The notes under the pieces are model-generated. The model was not told the DNA's origin and searched no databases. It saw only the letters and a list, made by a program, of their open reading frames with translations. The position numbers and the translations under genes were made by a program. Source: Dryocola clanedunensis_A (GTDB taxonomy: Bacteria; Pseudomonadota; Gammaproteobacteria; Enterobacterales; Enterobacteriaceae). Taken from it: a DNA stretch of 64,000 bases. The stretch lies in NCBI GenBank assembly GCA_038405435.1, contig JBBYHZ010000002.1; one strand, written 5' to 3'. Positions 49,908 to 59,076 of this stretch are shown piece by piece (within the stretch, counting starts at the first letter, position 1; every line of letters starts with the position of its first letter).

Positions 49908-50960
49908 TTAGCGGTGGCCGTAAACGCGCGGGCGGGTGTAGTAGTCGATCAGCGGTACGGTGATGTTCGCCAGCAGTACGGCGAACGCCACGCCGTCAGG
50001 ATAACCACCGTAGGTACGAATCAGCCAGACCAGCAGGCCAGCCAGCGCGCCAAATATCAGGCGGCCACGGTTTGTTGTTGATGCGGTTACCGGGTCGGTG
50101 AGGATAAAGAACGCGCCAAACATGGTTGCGCCCGAGAACAGGTGAATAACCGGGGAAACGCACTTCTCGGGGGAAATCAGCCAGCCCAGCGTGGCGCACA
50201 GCGCCAGCACAAGCAGGAAACTGACCGGGATATGCCAGCGAATCGTGCCGCGCGCCAGCAGGAACAGGCCGCCGGCCAGAAACGCCACGTTCACCCACTG
50301 CCAGCCCAGCCCGGCAAGTACGCCGCCGTAAATCGGCTCCTGGAGAAGATCGCCTGCGGCGTGACCTGCGCGGATACCCGTTTTAAACGTATCCAGCGGC
50401 GTGGCCTGGCTGATGCCGTCAATGCCCAGCCGCAGCTGCGTCATGGTGTCGCCCGCGGCTGTCGTACCGGTGAAAATCACGTGCAGGATATCCGTAATGC
50501 CCGGCACGTTCGCAGCGATAGACTGCGGCGGCAGCCAGGAGGTCATCAGCACCGGGAAAGCTATCAGCAGTACGACATAGCCAACCATCGCCGGGTTAAA
50601 CGGGTTATGCCCCAGACCGCCGTAAAGCTGTTTGGCGATGATGACGGCAAACACGGTGCCGACGATAATCAGCCACCACGGGGCGAGCGGGGGGATGCTC
50701 GCGCCGAGCAGCAGACCCGTAAGCGCAGCCGAGTTGTCCCCCAGCGTTTGTTTGTAAGACTGTTTGCGCAGCTTAACAACCAGCGCTTCCGCCAGCACCG
50801 CGCTGACGATCCCTAAGGCAATCTGAATCAGGCTACCCCAGCCAAACCAGAAGCACAGCGCGGCGATGCCCGGCAGCGCGGCCAGGGTAACCAGCAGCAT
50901 GATTCGCGACGTGCTGCGCTGGTTGTGGGTATAGGGAGAGCTTGCGATTTTAAAAACCAT
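49908..50960 (-). CDS. rsxD: Rnf/Rsx electron transport subunit D
   Basis: 350 residues, about ten membrane segments of the NqrB/RnfD family. The covalent FMN site is the SGAT-like Thr in TAAGDTMTQLRLGIDGISQATPL, where DGISQATP carries the acceptor Thr. GHNPFNPAMVGYVVLLIAFP near residue 110 is a family hallmark. It begins directly after the rsxC stop. Confidence 0.95.
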   Translation of the reverse strand: MVFKIASSPYTHNQRSTSRIMLLVTLAALPGIAALCFWFGWGSLIQIALGIVSAVLAEALVVKLRKQSYKQTLGDNSAALTGLLLGASIPPLAPWWLIIVGTVFAVIIAKQLYGGLGHNPFNPAMVGYVVLLIAFPVLMTSWLPPQSIAANVPGITDILHVIFTGTTAAGDTMTQLRLGIDGISQATPLDTFKTGIRAGHAAGDLLQEPIYGGVLAGLGWQWVNVAFLAGGLFLLARGTIRWHIPVSFLLVLALCATLGWLISPEKCVSPVIHLFSGATMFGAFFILTDPVTASTTNRGRLIFGALAGLLVWLIRTYGGYPDGVAFAVLLANITVPLIDYYTRPRVYGHR

Positions 50961-53033
50961 TTAATCCTCTGGCGCCATCTGCTGAGCGGCCTTACGTGCC
51001 TGCACGCGGGCGATGGCCGCGGCAACAGCTGCTTTTCTTGGGTCTTGTTCTTCTGTGGATTCTGCTGGCGCTGCTTCTTTAGCTTCGGCCTGCTGCGCGG
51101 CTTTGCGCGCCTTAGCACGAGCGATAGCCGCCTCAACCGCCGCTTTGCGCGGATCGATGGCCTGAGCTGGCTGCGCTTCAGTTACGGGTTCGCTGGTCGC
51201 CTGTGCCGCTTTACGTGCTTTCGCACGGGCAATGGCAGCTTCGACGGCGGCTTTACGCGGGTCGACAGCTTCAGCAGGTTGTGCCTCAGCTACAGGTTCG
51301 GCAGTGGACTGAGCCGCTTTACGGGCTTTCGCTCGGGCAATAGCTGCTTCAACGGCGGCTTTACGCGGGTCCGCTACGCTCGCTTCCGGCACATCAACCT
51401 GCTGCGCTTTTTCAGCCTGTTTTGCTCGCGCCAGCGCCTTACGGGCCTCGCGGGCAGCAATCATTTCGCTGTTGTCCGGTTTGCTACCGGCTTTGATAAT
51501 AATCGGCTCGTTGCCGTCTGCCTTTTTACTCTTCACCCGGGCGAGGGCGGCCTGAATGGCGTCGCTGTCCTTCGCGGAGGGCTGGGCGGCAGACTTTTTA
51601 TGGCGCTCCTGGCGTGCGGCTTTCTCACGCTCCAGACGGGCCTGGCGGGCTTCAAATCGCACCTTCGCTTCCGCAGTGCGTTTTGCCTCCAGCTCAATTT
51701 CGCGGATCTCTGCCTTTTCCTGGCGGAAATACTGCACCAGCGGAATGCTGCTGGGACAGACATAGGCGCACGCGCCGCACTCGATGCAGTCTTTAAGATT
51801 ATGCGCGGTGGCCTTGTCGTGCTGCTGGCCTTTGCTGAACCAGTACAGCTGCTGCGGCAGCAGGTCGGCAGGGCAGGAGTCCGCGCAGGCACTGCAGCGG
51901 ATGCAGCTTTGCTCCGGCTCCGGCTCGCCCATTTCGCCTGCGGACGGGGCCAGCAGGCAGTTGGTGATTTTTACCACCGGCACGTCCAGCCACGGCAGGC
52001 TGAAGCCCATCAGCGGGCCGCCCATAATGACCTGCTGGTCGTGAGCAGGCCGGAACCCCGCGAATTCCAGCAGGTGACGAACTGGCGTACCAAGACGCGC
52101 CCAGACGTTACCCGGCTGCGCGACAGATTCCCCGGTCAGCGTGACGACTCGCTCGGTGAGCGGCTCCCCGTCGATGACGGCGCGCTTAACCGCAAAGGCG
52201 GTGCCGACGTTCTGCATCAGTACGCCGATGTCAGAGGAGCGACCGCCGTGCGGAACCTGCTTGCCCGTCAGGATCTGCGTCAGCTGCTTTGCCCCGCCGG
52301 AAGGATATTTCGTTGGGATCACCCGCAGTTCGATATCGTCTGAGCCGACCAGCACGGCACGCATCATGGAGATGGCCTGCGGCTTATTATCTTCAATGCC
52401 GATCAGCACGCGCTGCGGCTGCAGAATGTGCGCCAGGATGCGAATACCTTCAACGATTTGCGCCGCGCAGTCCTGCATCAGGCGATCATCCGCCGTGATA
52501 TACGGCTCGCACTCGGCGGCATTGATAATCAGCGTTTCGATTTTATCGCCGCCGCCCTGCAGTTTATTACCTGTCGGGAAGCCAGCGCCGCCCAGACCGG
52601 CCACGCCGTACTGGTGGACGCGCTCAATCAGTTCTTCACGACTGCGGCTACGGTAGTCCGCCCAGCCGTCGCGCTCGAACCAGATATCATCGCCGTCCGC
52701 TTCAATAATCACGCTCATTTCTGCCAGCGCGGAAGGGTGCGCCGTGGAGTGCGGGGCGATAGCGATAACGGTGCCGGAGGTTGGGGCGTGAACCGGCAGC
52801 ATTCTGCCGCGTCCCCTGGTCAGGGGCTGCCCGCGTAACACATGGTCACCGGCTTTAATGCACAGTTCGCCCTCAGCACCGATGTGCTGCTTCAGGGGCA
52901 GGATAAGCCGTTCGGGCAGCGGCACCTGGCGCAGGGGCGTGCCGTTAGACTGGGACTTCATCTCTGGCGGATGGATACCGCCGTCGAAATCCCAGATTTT
53001 GTCTTTTTTGAACCGACTGAAGAAATTAAGCAT
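50961..53033 (-). CDS. rsxC: Rnf/Rsx electron transport subunit C
   Basis: 690 residues. Soluble/peripheral subunit with an NADH/FMN-binding NuoF-like region (GLGGAGFPTGNKLQGGGDKI near residue 135) and two 4Fe-4S ferredoxin motifs (CIRCSACADSCPADLLP near 375 and CIECGACAYVCPSSIPLV near 415). A long Ala/Lys/Arg/Glu-rich C-terminal tail holds four near-identical repeats starting DPRKAAVEAAIARAKARKAA (51372-50964). The start overlaps rsxB by eight bases. Confidence 0.95.
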   Translation of the reverse strand: MLNFFSRFKKDKIWDFDGGIHPPEMKSQSNGTPLRQVPLPERLILPLKQHIGAEGELCIKAGDHVLRGQPLTRGRGRMLPVHAPTSGTVIAIAPHSTAHPSALAEMSVIIEADGDDIWFERDGWADYRSRSREELIERVHQYGVAGLGGAGFPTGNKLQGGGDKIETLIINAAECEPYITADDRLMQDCAAQIVEGIRILAHILQPQRVLIGIEDNKPQAISMMRAVLVGSDDIELRVIPTKYPSGGAKQLTQILTGKQVPHGGRSSDIGVLMQNVGTAFAVKRAVIDGEPLTERVVTLTGESVAQPGNVWARLGTPVRHLLEFAGFRPAHDQQVIMGGPLMGFSLPWLDVPVVKITNCLLAPSAGEMGEPEPEQSCIRCSACADSCPADLLPQQLYWFSKGQQHDKATAHNLKDCIECGACAYVCPSSIPLVQYFRQEKAEIREIELEAKRTAEAKVRFEARQARLEREKAARQERHKKSAAQPSAKDSDAIQAALARVKSKKADGNEPIIIKAGSKPDNSEMIAAREARKALARAKQAEKAQQVDVPEASVADPRKAAVEAAIARAKARKAAQSTAEPVAEAQPAEAVDPRKAAVEAAIARAKARKAAQATSEPVTEAQPAQAIDPRKAAVEAAIARAKARKAAQQAEAKEAAPAESTEEQDPRKAAVAAAIARVQARKAAQQMAPED
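50964..51372 (-). repeat. Four tandem repeats in the rsxC tail
   Basis: Units of roughly 36 codons, each starting DPRKAAVEAAIARAKARKAA, the last diverged (DPRKAAVAAAIARVQARKAA). Linkers between units (for example TAEPVAEAQPAEAV and TSEPVTEAQPAQAI) are also alike. Copy number is likely to vary between strains. Confidence 0.9.
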
Positions 53034-53604
53034 GTTGCTCCACCGGAATATTACGTACCGGGATGGTCTGGAGATCCCATTTCCAGCTCTCCGTGGTGGT
53101 GGCGACCGGGATCAAATCAATACAGCTTGTCGGGCAAGGGTCCACGCAGAGATTGCAGCCGGTGCAGAGGTCGCTCAGCACCGTATGCATCGCGCGCGTT
53201 GCGCCAACAATGGCATCTACAGGGCAGGCCTGGATGCATTTGGTGCAGCCGATACAGTTGGCTTCGTCGATAACGGCCAGCATGCGCACGGGGGCGAGAG
53301 CAGACTCGTCGCCTTCAATGGGCTGCGGCTCGACGTTAAGCAGGGTGGCAATTTTTTGCATCACCGCTTCGCCGCCGGGCGCACAAAGATTTATTTTTGC
53401 GCCGTTGTTGCCCACGGCTTCGGCATACGGGCGGCAGCCGGGGTAGCCGCACTGGCCGCACTGGCTCTGCGGCAGCAGCTCCTCGATTTTCTCGACGATA
53501 GGGTCTTCTTCCACCGCAAAGCGGCGGGAGGCGTAGCCCAGAATAAGGCCGAAAAGCAGCCCCATCAGGGTCAGCGCAATAACAGCAATCCAGACGGTGC
53601 TCAT
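53026..53604 (-). CDS. rsxB: Rnf/Rsx electron transport subunit B
   Basis: 192 residues. An N-terminal membrane anchor (IAVIALTLMGLLFGLILGYA), a 4Fe-4S Fes domain (LLPQSQCGQCGYPGCRPYAE near residue 45), then two ferredoxin motifs (CIGCTKCIQACPVDAIVG and CTGCNLCVDPCPTSCIDL, near 115-155). It passes electrons within the Rnf complex. The start shares one base with the rsxA stop. Confidence 0.96.
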   Translation of the reverse strand: MSTVWIAVIALTLMGLLFGLILGYASRRFAVEEDPIVEKIEELLPQSQCGQCGYPGCRPYAEAVGNNGAKINLCAPGGEAVMQKIATLLNVEPQPIEGDESALAPVRMLAVIDEANCIGCTKCIQACPVDAIVGATRAMHTVLSDLCTGCNLCVDPCPTSCIDLIPVATTTESWKWDLQTIPVRNIPVEQHA

Positions 53605-54185
53605 CAGAACTTCACCAGCCCGCTAAAGCCCATAAAGGCCAGGGACATAAGCCCGGCGGTGATCAGCGCGATGGCGTTGCCTTTAAAGGGAGCTGGGACG
53701 TCGGCAACGACCAGCCGTTCACGAATAGCGGCAAATAGCACCATCACCAGCGAGAAGCCAACCGCCGCAGAGAAACCATACAGGGCGGACTGCAGGAAGT
53801 TATGGCCCAGATTAACGTTGAGCAGCGCCACGCCTAATACCGCACAGTTTGTGGTGATGAGCGGCAGAAAGATCCCCAGCAGGCGATAGAGGGCCGGGCT
53901 GGTTTTACGCACCACCATTTCCGTAAACTGCACCACAACGGCAATAACCAGAATAAAGGCAAGGGTACGCAAATAGACCAGATCGAGGGGGATAAGGATC
54001 AGGTCGTTAATAATCCAGGCGCAGACAGAGGCCAGCGTTAATACAAAAGTGGTCGCCAGCCCCATGCCAATGGCCGTCTCCAGCTTTTTGGAAACGCCCA
54101 TAAACGGACACAGGCCGAGAAACTTCACCAGAACGAAGTTATTGACCAGTACCGTACCAACAAAGAGCAGCAAATAATCTGTCAT
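53604..54185 (-). CDS. rsxA: Rnf/Rsx electron transport subunit A
   Basis: 193 residues, six inner-membrane helices, RnfA/NqrE type (LLFVGTVLVNNFVLVKFLGL at the N-terminus, then CPFMGVSKKLETAIGMGLAT). First gene of the operon rsxABCDGE-nth, all minus strand with overlaps or very short gaps. It follows ydgK after 77 bases. Confidence 0.96.
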   Translation of the reverse strand: MTDYLLLFVGTVLVNNFVLVKFLGLCPFMGVSKKLETAIGMGLATTFVLTLASVCAWIINDLILIPLDLVYLRTLAFILVIAVVVQFTEMVVRKTSPALYRLLGIFLPLITTNCAVLGVALLNVNLGHNFLQSALYGFSAAVGFSLVMVLFAAIRERLVVADVPAPFKGNAIALITAGLMSLAFMGFSGLVKF

Positions 54186-54262
54186 GATGAGACCTGAAAC
54201 AAAAAAAGCCGTCCATTATCGTCCATGCGGCGCAGGACGACAACGGAGTATTAATAAGGTTA

Positions 54263-54703
54263 TTACGGATTAATAAAGGTTTGCTTCACGCGTTTTGAGC
54301 GTTTGAAGTAGGGCACCAGCAGTGAAGCCGCAAGCAGCGGGAACAGAAGCTGACGCAACGCCAGCTCGTCGCTGACCGGAGAGAAGGCAAACGCTTTGAT
54401 CGCCAGCAGTATGGAGATCAATAACCACAGGATGTAATGACGCACCACATTCTGACGTTTTTTAAAAAACGCGATGGTCAGCCAGACGGTATAGCCCCAC
54501 ATGGCAATGGCGCAGGCCACGGAGAAATACCAGAACAGCACCATATGCTGCCCCTGCGCGCTCATCAGACGATGGCTTTCAGGCGAAATCAGCATCATCA
54601 GATAAATCGCCAGCGCAACAGTACTGCTGAGTAAGGTCAACAGCAGCCAGGCGAGAGGGGCGAGAAGCCAGCCTGCAATACGCGGCGCCTGCGTGGTAGT
54701 CAT
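54263..54703 (-). CDS. ydgK: DUF2569 inner-membrane protein
   Basis: 146 residues with four hydrophobic segments (WLLAPLAWLLLTLLSSTVAL; a segment around VLFWYFSVACAIAMWGYTVW; HYILWLLISILLAIKAFAFS; QLLFPLLAASLLVPYF) and a basic C-terminus. Function unknown; same position relative to rsxA and cnu as in E. coli. Confidence 0.9.
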   Translation of the reverse strand: MTTTQAPRIAGWLLAPLAWLLLTLLSSTVALAIYLMMLISPESHRLMSAQGQHMVLFWYFSVACAIAMWGYTVWLTIAFFKKRQNVVRHYILWLLISILLAIKAFAFSPVSDELALRQLLFPLLAASLLVPYFKRSKRVKQTFINP

Positions 54704-54803
54704 TTTGCCTCCCGGGATGCAAAGAATAGAATGCGGTCCTTATGTCTGACATAAGGCGGGGGCGATTATAAGGCTTTTTGAGCGTAATGCTACTCGCACA
54801 CGG

Positions 54804-55019
54804 TTACACCACGTAACGCCAGACCGTTTTTGGCACGCAGCCGAGGTCAAACAGCCGGCCACCTGAGACCAGCTCCGCGCGGCGATGATCGGCTGCGCGA
54901 TACATATTCATAATTTCATTGTTATCGGTAAGGCTATAATTGAGGTGGTCGAACAATTTTTCCAGGCTTTCCAGGGTACTAATTTTTCTGAACTTCATTA
55001 AATAATCTTGAGCTGTCAT
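54804..55019 (-). CDS. cnu: H-NS/Hha-associated regulator Cnu
   Basis: 71 residues from ATG 55019 (MTAQDYLMKFRKISTLESLE). Hha/YmoA family; binds H-NS or StpA and, in E. coli, an oriC-near site. The conserved YRAADHRRAELVSGGRLFDL and VPKTVWRYV are intact. The longer frame to 55088 has an implausible N-terminus. Formerly ydgT. It lies between ydgK and ydgJ as in E. coli. Confidence 0.94.
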   Translation of the reverse strand: MTAQDYLMKFRKISTLESLEKLFDHLNYSLTDNNEIMNMYRAADHRRAELVSGGRLFDLGCVPKTVWRYVV

Positions 55020-55726
55020 AGGGGATATCCGTAGAGGAGGTTTTATTAGTTTAAAAGCAGAAGTTGAATCCCAGCATAATAAACGCAACCCGTGTGAAAT
55101 TATCAGCGCAATTTCATCTGGCAGATTATTTCGGACTTTTCCTTGAAATGCGACGCAGTTGTTAATCAGCGCTGCCGGAATATCTTAATGGATACCTGGC
55201 GTTTCGCTGTAAACCACGATCGGCAGTCAGCCTCGTTACCGGGCAGGGCCTGGCGGCTGGCGGCAGGTGAACCTGAGGTTTTAAGGGGGAGGGGGCATCA
55301 GCATCGCCCTCTTTTCTACGAGATAAATCGGAATATTATAAAACCGTTTAATTAGCTGGCCGGCAGAGCATAAACAGATTCACGACGAAGATGGAATATA
55401 AATATAATCTTAAAAGATCATTCATGAGCGCTATTCATTTGTTTTCACAAACCGATACACAAATGGGCCGTCTGTCATTTATTACCACCTTTGTTGACAA
55501 TAAAAGTATACCGGTAAAATTTTGCTCTTAGCCCTGCATAATCGTATTTATACCGGCTGCGTTAAACCCTGGCGCGGGCGCGGGTATATATGTCAGGCGG
55601 TCCTGAAGGGGGAATACGTGAAAACGCCTGGCAAGTATGCAACCGACACGTAACAATTAAAGTACCGGTTGTTACACCGTGGTGGATGGTGTCAAATGAG
55701 CTGGTCCATAAACGTGAGGAATACAA
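55020..55726. other. 707-base intergenic region between cnu and ydgJ
   Basis: No supported ORF. E. coli has the small blr gene near here; I looked for it on both strands and did not find it. A TTGACA (55494-55499) with TAAAAT (55515-55520) at a 15-base spacing is a candidate promoter toward ydgJ. The sequence is AT-rich from about 55370 to 55560. Confidence 0.5.
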
Positions 55727-56770
55727 ATGAGTGATAAGATTCGTGTCGGACTAATCGGCTACGGCTACGCCAGTAAGACATTCCATGCGCCGCTCATTGT
55801 GGGCACGCCGGGAATGGAGCTTGCTGCGGTATCCAGCAGCGATGCGGCAAAAGTCCATGCAGACTGGCCAAACATGCCCGTTGTCTCCGACCCGCACCAC
55901 CTGTTTAACGACCCGGATATCGATCTCATTGTGGTTCCTACCCCAAATGATACGCACTTTCCGCTGGCGAAAGCCGCGCTGGAGGCGGGGAAGCACGTGG
56001 TCGTCGATAAACCCTTTACCGTGACGTTGTCACAAGCGCGCGAGCTGGATGCGCTGGCGAAAAGCCGCGGGCTGCTGCTCTCCGTGTTCCACAACCGCCG
56101 CTGGGACAGCGACTTCCTGACCCTGAAAGCCCTGCTGGCCGACGGCACGCTGGGGGAAGTGGCCTATTTTGAATCCCATTTCGACCGTTTCCGTCCCCAG
56201 GTGCGCAACCGCTGGCGCGAGCAGGCAGGCGTCGGGAGCGGCATCTGGTACGATCTGGGCCCGCATCTTCTCGACCAGGCGCTGAACCTGTTCGGCCTGC
56301 CGGTCAGCCTGACGGTCGACCTGGCGCAGCTTCGCCCGGGCGCGCAGGCTACGGACTACTTCCATGCCGTGCTGGCCTACCCGCAGCGCCGCGTTGTGCT
56401 CCACGGCTCCCTGCTGGCCGCCGCCGAGTCCGCACGTTATATCGTGCACGGTACCCGTGGCAGCTATATCAAATATGGTCTCGACCCGCAGGAAGATCGC
56501 CTGAAGGCTGGCGAGCGTCTGCCGCAGGAGGACTGGGGCTATGACATGCGTGACGGAGTGCTGACGCTGGCGCAGGGCGAAGCGATGGCGGAACAAACGC
56601 TGCTGACCGTGCCGGGTAACTATCCTGCCTACTACGCTGGTGTTCGCGATGCGCTGACCGGCCACGGTGAAAACCCCGTTCCGGCGGCTCAGGCCATTCA
56701 GGTGATGGAGCTGATCGAACTGGGTATGGAATCCTCAAAGCAGCGTGCGACGCTGAATCTGGCTAATTAA
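55727..56770 (+). CDS. ydgJ: Gfo/Idh/MocA-family oxidoreductase
   Basis: 347 residues. An N-terminal Rossmann fold (VGLIGYGYASKTFHAPLIVG, residues about 6-25), the family EKP-type motif present as VVDKPFTVTLSQARELDALA near 90, and a substrate-side domain with GSGIWYDLGPHLLDQALNLF near 170 (catalytic His). NAD(P)-dependent sugar or inositol oxidoreductase of unknown substrate. Good terminator at 56786-56812. Convergent with add. Confidence 0.92.
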   Translation: MSDKIRVGLIGYGYASKTFHAPLIVGTPGMELAAVSSSDAAKVHADWPNMPVVSDPHHLFNDPDIDLIVVPTPNDTHFPLAKAALEAGKHVVVDKPFTVTLSQARELDALAKSRGLLLSVFHNRRWDSDFLTLKALLADGTLGEVAYFESHFDRFRPQVRNRWREQAGVGSGIWYDLGPHLLDQALNLFGLPVSLTVDLAQLRPGAQATDYFHAVLAYPQRRVVLHGSLLAAAESARYIVHGTRGSYIKYGLDPQEDRLKAGERLPQEDWGYDMRDGVLTLAQGEAMAEQTLLTVPGNYPAYYAGVRDALTGHGENPVPAAQAIQVMELIELGMESSKQRATLNLAN

Positions 56771-56785
56771 TTCGCCTCTGCCGTC

Positions 56786-56812
56786 CGGCCTCGTGAATAC
56801 GAGGCCGTTTTT
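56786..56812 (+). terminator. Rho-independent terminator of ydgJ
   Basis: CGGCCTCGT-GAAT-ACGAGGCCG, a perfect nine-base-pair stem, followed by TTTTT. Five bases before the end of convergent add. Confidence 0.93.
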
Positions 56813-56817
56813 AATGG

Positions 56818-57819
56818 CTAAGCGGCACGAACCTTATTGATAAGCGCCTGCTTTTCCGCCTCGCTCAGGAAAGCGATTTTTAAGCCGTTCTCCTGTGCGG
56901 TACGGATCTGCGCCGCGCTCAGGCCTGCACGAGGCGCTGCAACGTTATATTCATGAATAATGTCGATACCCTGAACCGCCGGGTCGTCGGTATTGATGGT
57001 TGCCAGCACGCCGTGGTCGAGGAATTTGATCAGCGGATGTTTGTCCAGCGACGGCACCGTGCTGGTCTGAATGTTTGAGGTCAGGCAGGACTCAATGCCA
57101 ATCCCTTGCTCCGCCAGGAAATCCATCAGCGCCGGATCTTCAATGGCCTTAACGCCGTGACCAATACGCTCAGCCCCCAGCTCGCGAATCGCCTGCCAGA
57201 TGCTTTCAGATCCAGCGGCTTCGCCTGCATGAACGGTGATATGCCAGCCTGCATCCCGCGCGCGGTTGAAGTGGTTGAGGAACAGGCTGCCTGGGAAGCC
57301 AAGTTCGTCACCGGCCAGGTCCAGCGCCGTAATATGGTCGCGATGCGCTAACAGGGCTTCCAGCTCAGCCTGGCACGCGGCCTCGCCGAACGTCCGGCTC
57401 ATAATACCGATTAAACGCGCCTCAACGCCAAAGTCACGGCAGCCTTCACGTACGCCTTCAATTACCGCCTCCACCACGCCGGCAACCGGCAGGTTATGCG
57501 TCATTGCCATATAGCCCGGCGAGAAACGCAGCTCGACGTAATCCAGTCCGTTTCGTGCGGCATCTTCAATGTTTTCCCACGCCACCCGGCGGCAGGCATC
57601 AAGCGTTGCGAGCACCTTAACGCCCCAGTCAAGCTTTGAAAGGAAGCTCACCAGGTCTGGTGCGGTATCGACAACCCGGACGTGAGGAATTAACGCATCG
57701 ATGGAGTCTGCCGGAAGCGGCAAATTATGCTGGCGGCCCAGATCGAGGATGGTTTGCGCACGAATGTTGCCATCAAGGTGGCGGTGCAAATCGGTTAACG
57801 GCAGGGAGGTATCAATCAT
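56818..57819 (-). CDS. add: Adenosine deaminase
   Basis: 333 residues from ATG 57819 (MIDTSLPLTDLHRHLDGNIR), the E. coli length; the frame extends to 57870 without support. Zn-dependent hydrolysis of adenosine or deoxyadenosine to inosine. Zn and catalytic sites: HRHLDGN near residue 12, HITVHAGEAAGSESIWQAIR near 195, GHGVKAIEDP near 223 and TINTDDPAVQGIDI near 277. Last gene of the conserved backbone before the prophage. Confidence 0.96.
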   Translation of the reverse strand: MIDTSLPLTDLHRHLDGNIRAQTILDLGRQHNLPLPADSIDALIPHVRVVDTAPDLVSFLSKLDWGVKVLATLDACRRVAWENIEDAARNGLDYVELRFSPGYMAMTHNLPVAGVVEAVIEGVREGCRDFGVEARLIGIMSRTFGEAACQAELEALLAHRDHITALDLAGDELGFPGSLFLNHFNRARDAGWHITVHAGEAAGSESIWQAIRELGAERIGHGVKAIEDPALMDFLAEQGIGIESCLTSNIQTSTVPSLDKHPLIKFLDHGVLATINTDDPAVQGIDIIHEYNVAAPRAGLSAAQIRTAQENGLKIAFLSEAEKQALINKVRAA

Positions 57820-57912
57820 GGTCGCACTCTTTTTTTGATTAAAGTGCGTTACATTATAAATGCTACGCACTGTAAGTGTACAAGCATCAAATAATCTATA
57901 TATTACATGTGT
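57820..57912. other. add-integrase junction (probable left attachment region)
   Basis: The integrase 3' end faces this gap, so the left prophage boundary should lie here. A nine-base sequence CTGTAAGTG at 57870-57878 recurs at 63888-63896 and is a weak candidate core. No tRNA gene is present. Confidence 0.35.
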
Positions 57913-59076
57913 TTACTTGCTGGCTAACTTCATCAAAACTCCTTCGTGGGACATATCTGTGCCGATGTCAGAGAAAAGTGAGTCAATTTTGCGGGAATGC
58001 TCAGATAAATGGTTAGGTGCCAGGTGTGCATACCGACGAACCATTTCTATCGATTCCCAGCCACCCATTTCCTGAAGAACAGAAACCGGGACGCCAGCCT
58101 GAACTAACCAACTGGCCCAGGTGTGTCTCAAATCGTGAAATCTAAAATCCTCAATCCCAGCCTTTTTGATGGCAAGCTTCCATCTTGCGTTAATACTCCC
58201 GCTCATCTTCCTTACTGCAGGCATTTTCACGCCCTGCGGACTTGTGCATTCTTGCTGATGAACAAACACCCATCTATGATGATTGCCGATCTGCCTTTTC
58301 AGGACAGCACAAGCAGTGTCATTAAGCGCTACGCCAATAGCGCGGTTAGACTTGCTCTGTTCTGGATGTATCCATGCAACCTTCCTTTGCATGTCGATCT
58401 GCTGCCATTCAAGATTGAGTATGTTGGAACGCCGTAGTCCGGTGGAGAGGGCAAACTCTACAACGGACTTTAGCGGCTCTTTGCATACTTCAATCAGCCT
58501 CATAGCTTCATGCGGCTCCAGCCATCGAATACTTCTGTTCTTCGGCGTAGGAACTTTGATGATCGGCGCTTTCTCCAGCACCTTCCAGTCACGTTCTGCA
58601 GCACGCAACAGAGCTTTGATGAATGCGAGTGTTGCCGTCTTCGTTCCCTGAGCTGATTCCTTTGGCTTCAAAACCGGCACTTCCTTTCCCTTTCTTTTTG
58701 CGGCATCAACGCTCATCTTCCACTTAATCTCGACCGATCTGTTCATCATCCCTTTGACAGCTGAGTAAATCTTATCCTCGGTTATTTCGCTAAGGTACAT
58801 ACCTGAGAAGTGTTGCAGCCAGAACCGGATGCGGCTTTTATCGGCATTCAGCGCTTTCTTGTGCGCCTTCTCCTCAATCCATCTGACACATGCCTCTTCA
58901 AAGGTTATGTCTGTGATTTCACCAAGGCGGCTTACCCTCCAGGCCTCAGCCTTTAGTCTGTCGTGGAGCTCACTCGCCTGTCGCTTGTCCGTTGTGCCAA
59001 GAGACTGTCTAATACGGCTACCATCCGGCGCTGTGTAACTGGCGTACCAGACTTCGCCCCTGCGGAAGATTGACAT
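57913..59076 (-). CDS. int: Prophage tyrosine integrase
   Basis: 387 residues. Site-specific recombinase. An N-terminal arm-binding region (IFRRGEVWYASYTAPDGSRI), a core-binding SAM-like domain (about 60-150), and a catalytic domain: Arg in STGLRRSNILNLEWQQ near 220, HxxR in FRFHDLRHTWASWLVQAG near 310, Gly-Trp box EMGGWESIEMV and the nucleophile Tyr in RRYAHLAPNHL near 350. Full length, apparently intact. It overlaps the excisionase-like gene by 124 bases. It lies adjacent to add, marking one prophage end. Confidence 0.95.
   Translation of the reverse strand: MSIFRRGEVWYASYTAPDGSRIRQSLGTTDKRQASELHDRLKAEAWRVSRLGEITDITFEEACVRWIEEKAHKKALNADKSRIRFWLQHFSGMYLSEITEDKIYSAVKGMMNRSVEIKWKMSVDAAKRKGKEVPVLKPKESAQGTKTATLAFIKALLRAAERDWKVLEKAPIIKVPTPKNRSIRWLEPHEAMRLIEVCKEPLKSVVEFALSTGLRRSNILNLEWQQIDMQRKVAWIHPEQSKSNRAIGVALNDTACAVLKRQIGNHHRWVFVHQQECTSPQGVKMPAVRKMSGSINARWKLAIKKAGIEDFRFHDLRHTWASWLVQAGVPVSVLQEMGGWESIEMVRRYAHLAPNHLSEHSRKIDSLFSDIGTDMSHEGVLMKLASK

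Noticed and set aside
50925..52343. 472-codon plus-strand frame opposite rsxC
   Set aside because: Mirror of the rsxC repeat tail and ferredoxin region; low-complexity Phe/Gly/Arg pattern reflects the repeats.
52858..53889. 343-codon plus-strand frame opposite rsxB/rsxC
   Set aside because: Antisense to overlapping operon genes; no start signal.
55143..55355. 70-codon plus-strand frame as a possible blr
   Set aside because: Sequence has no single hydrophobic helix and no resemblance to Blr.
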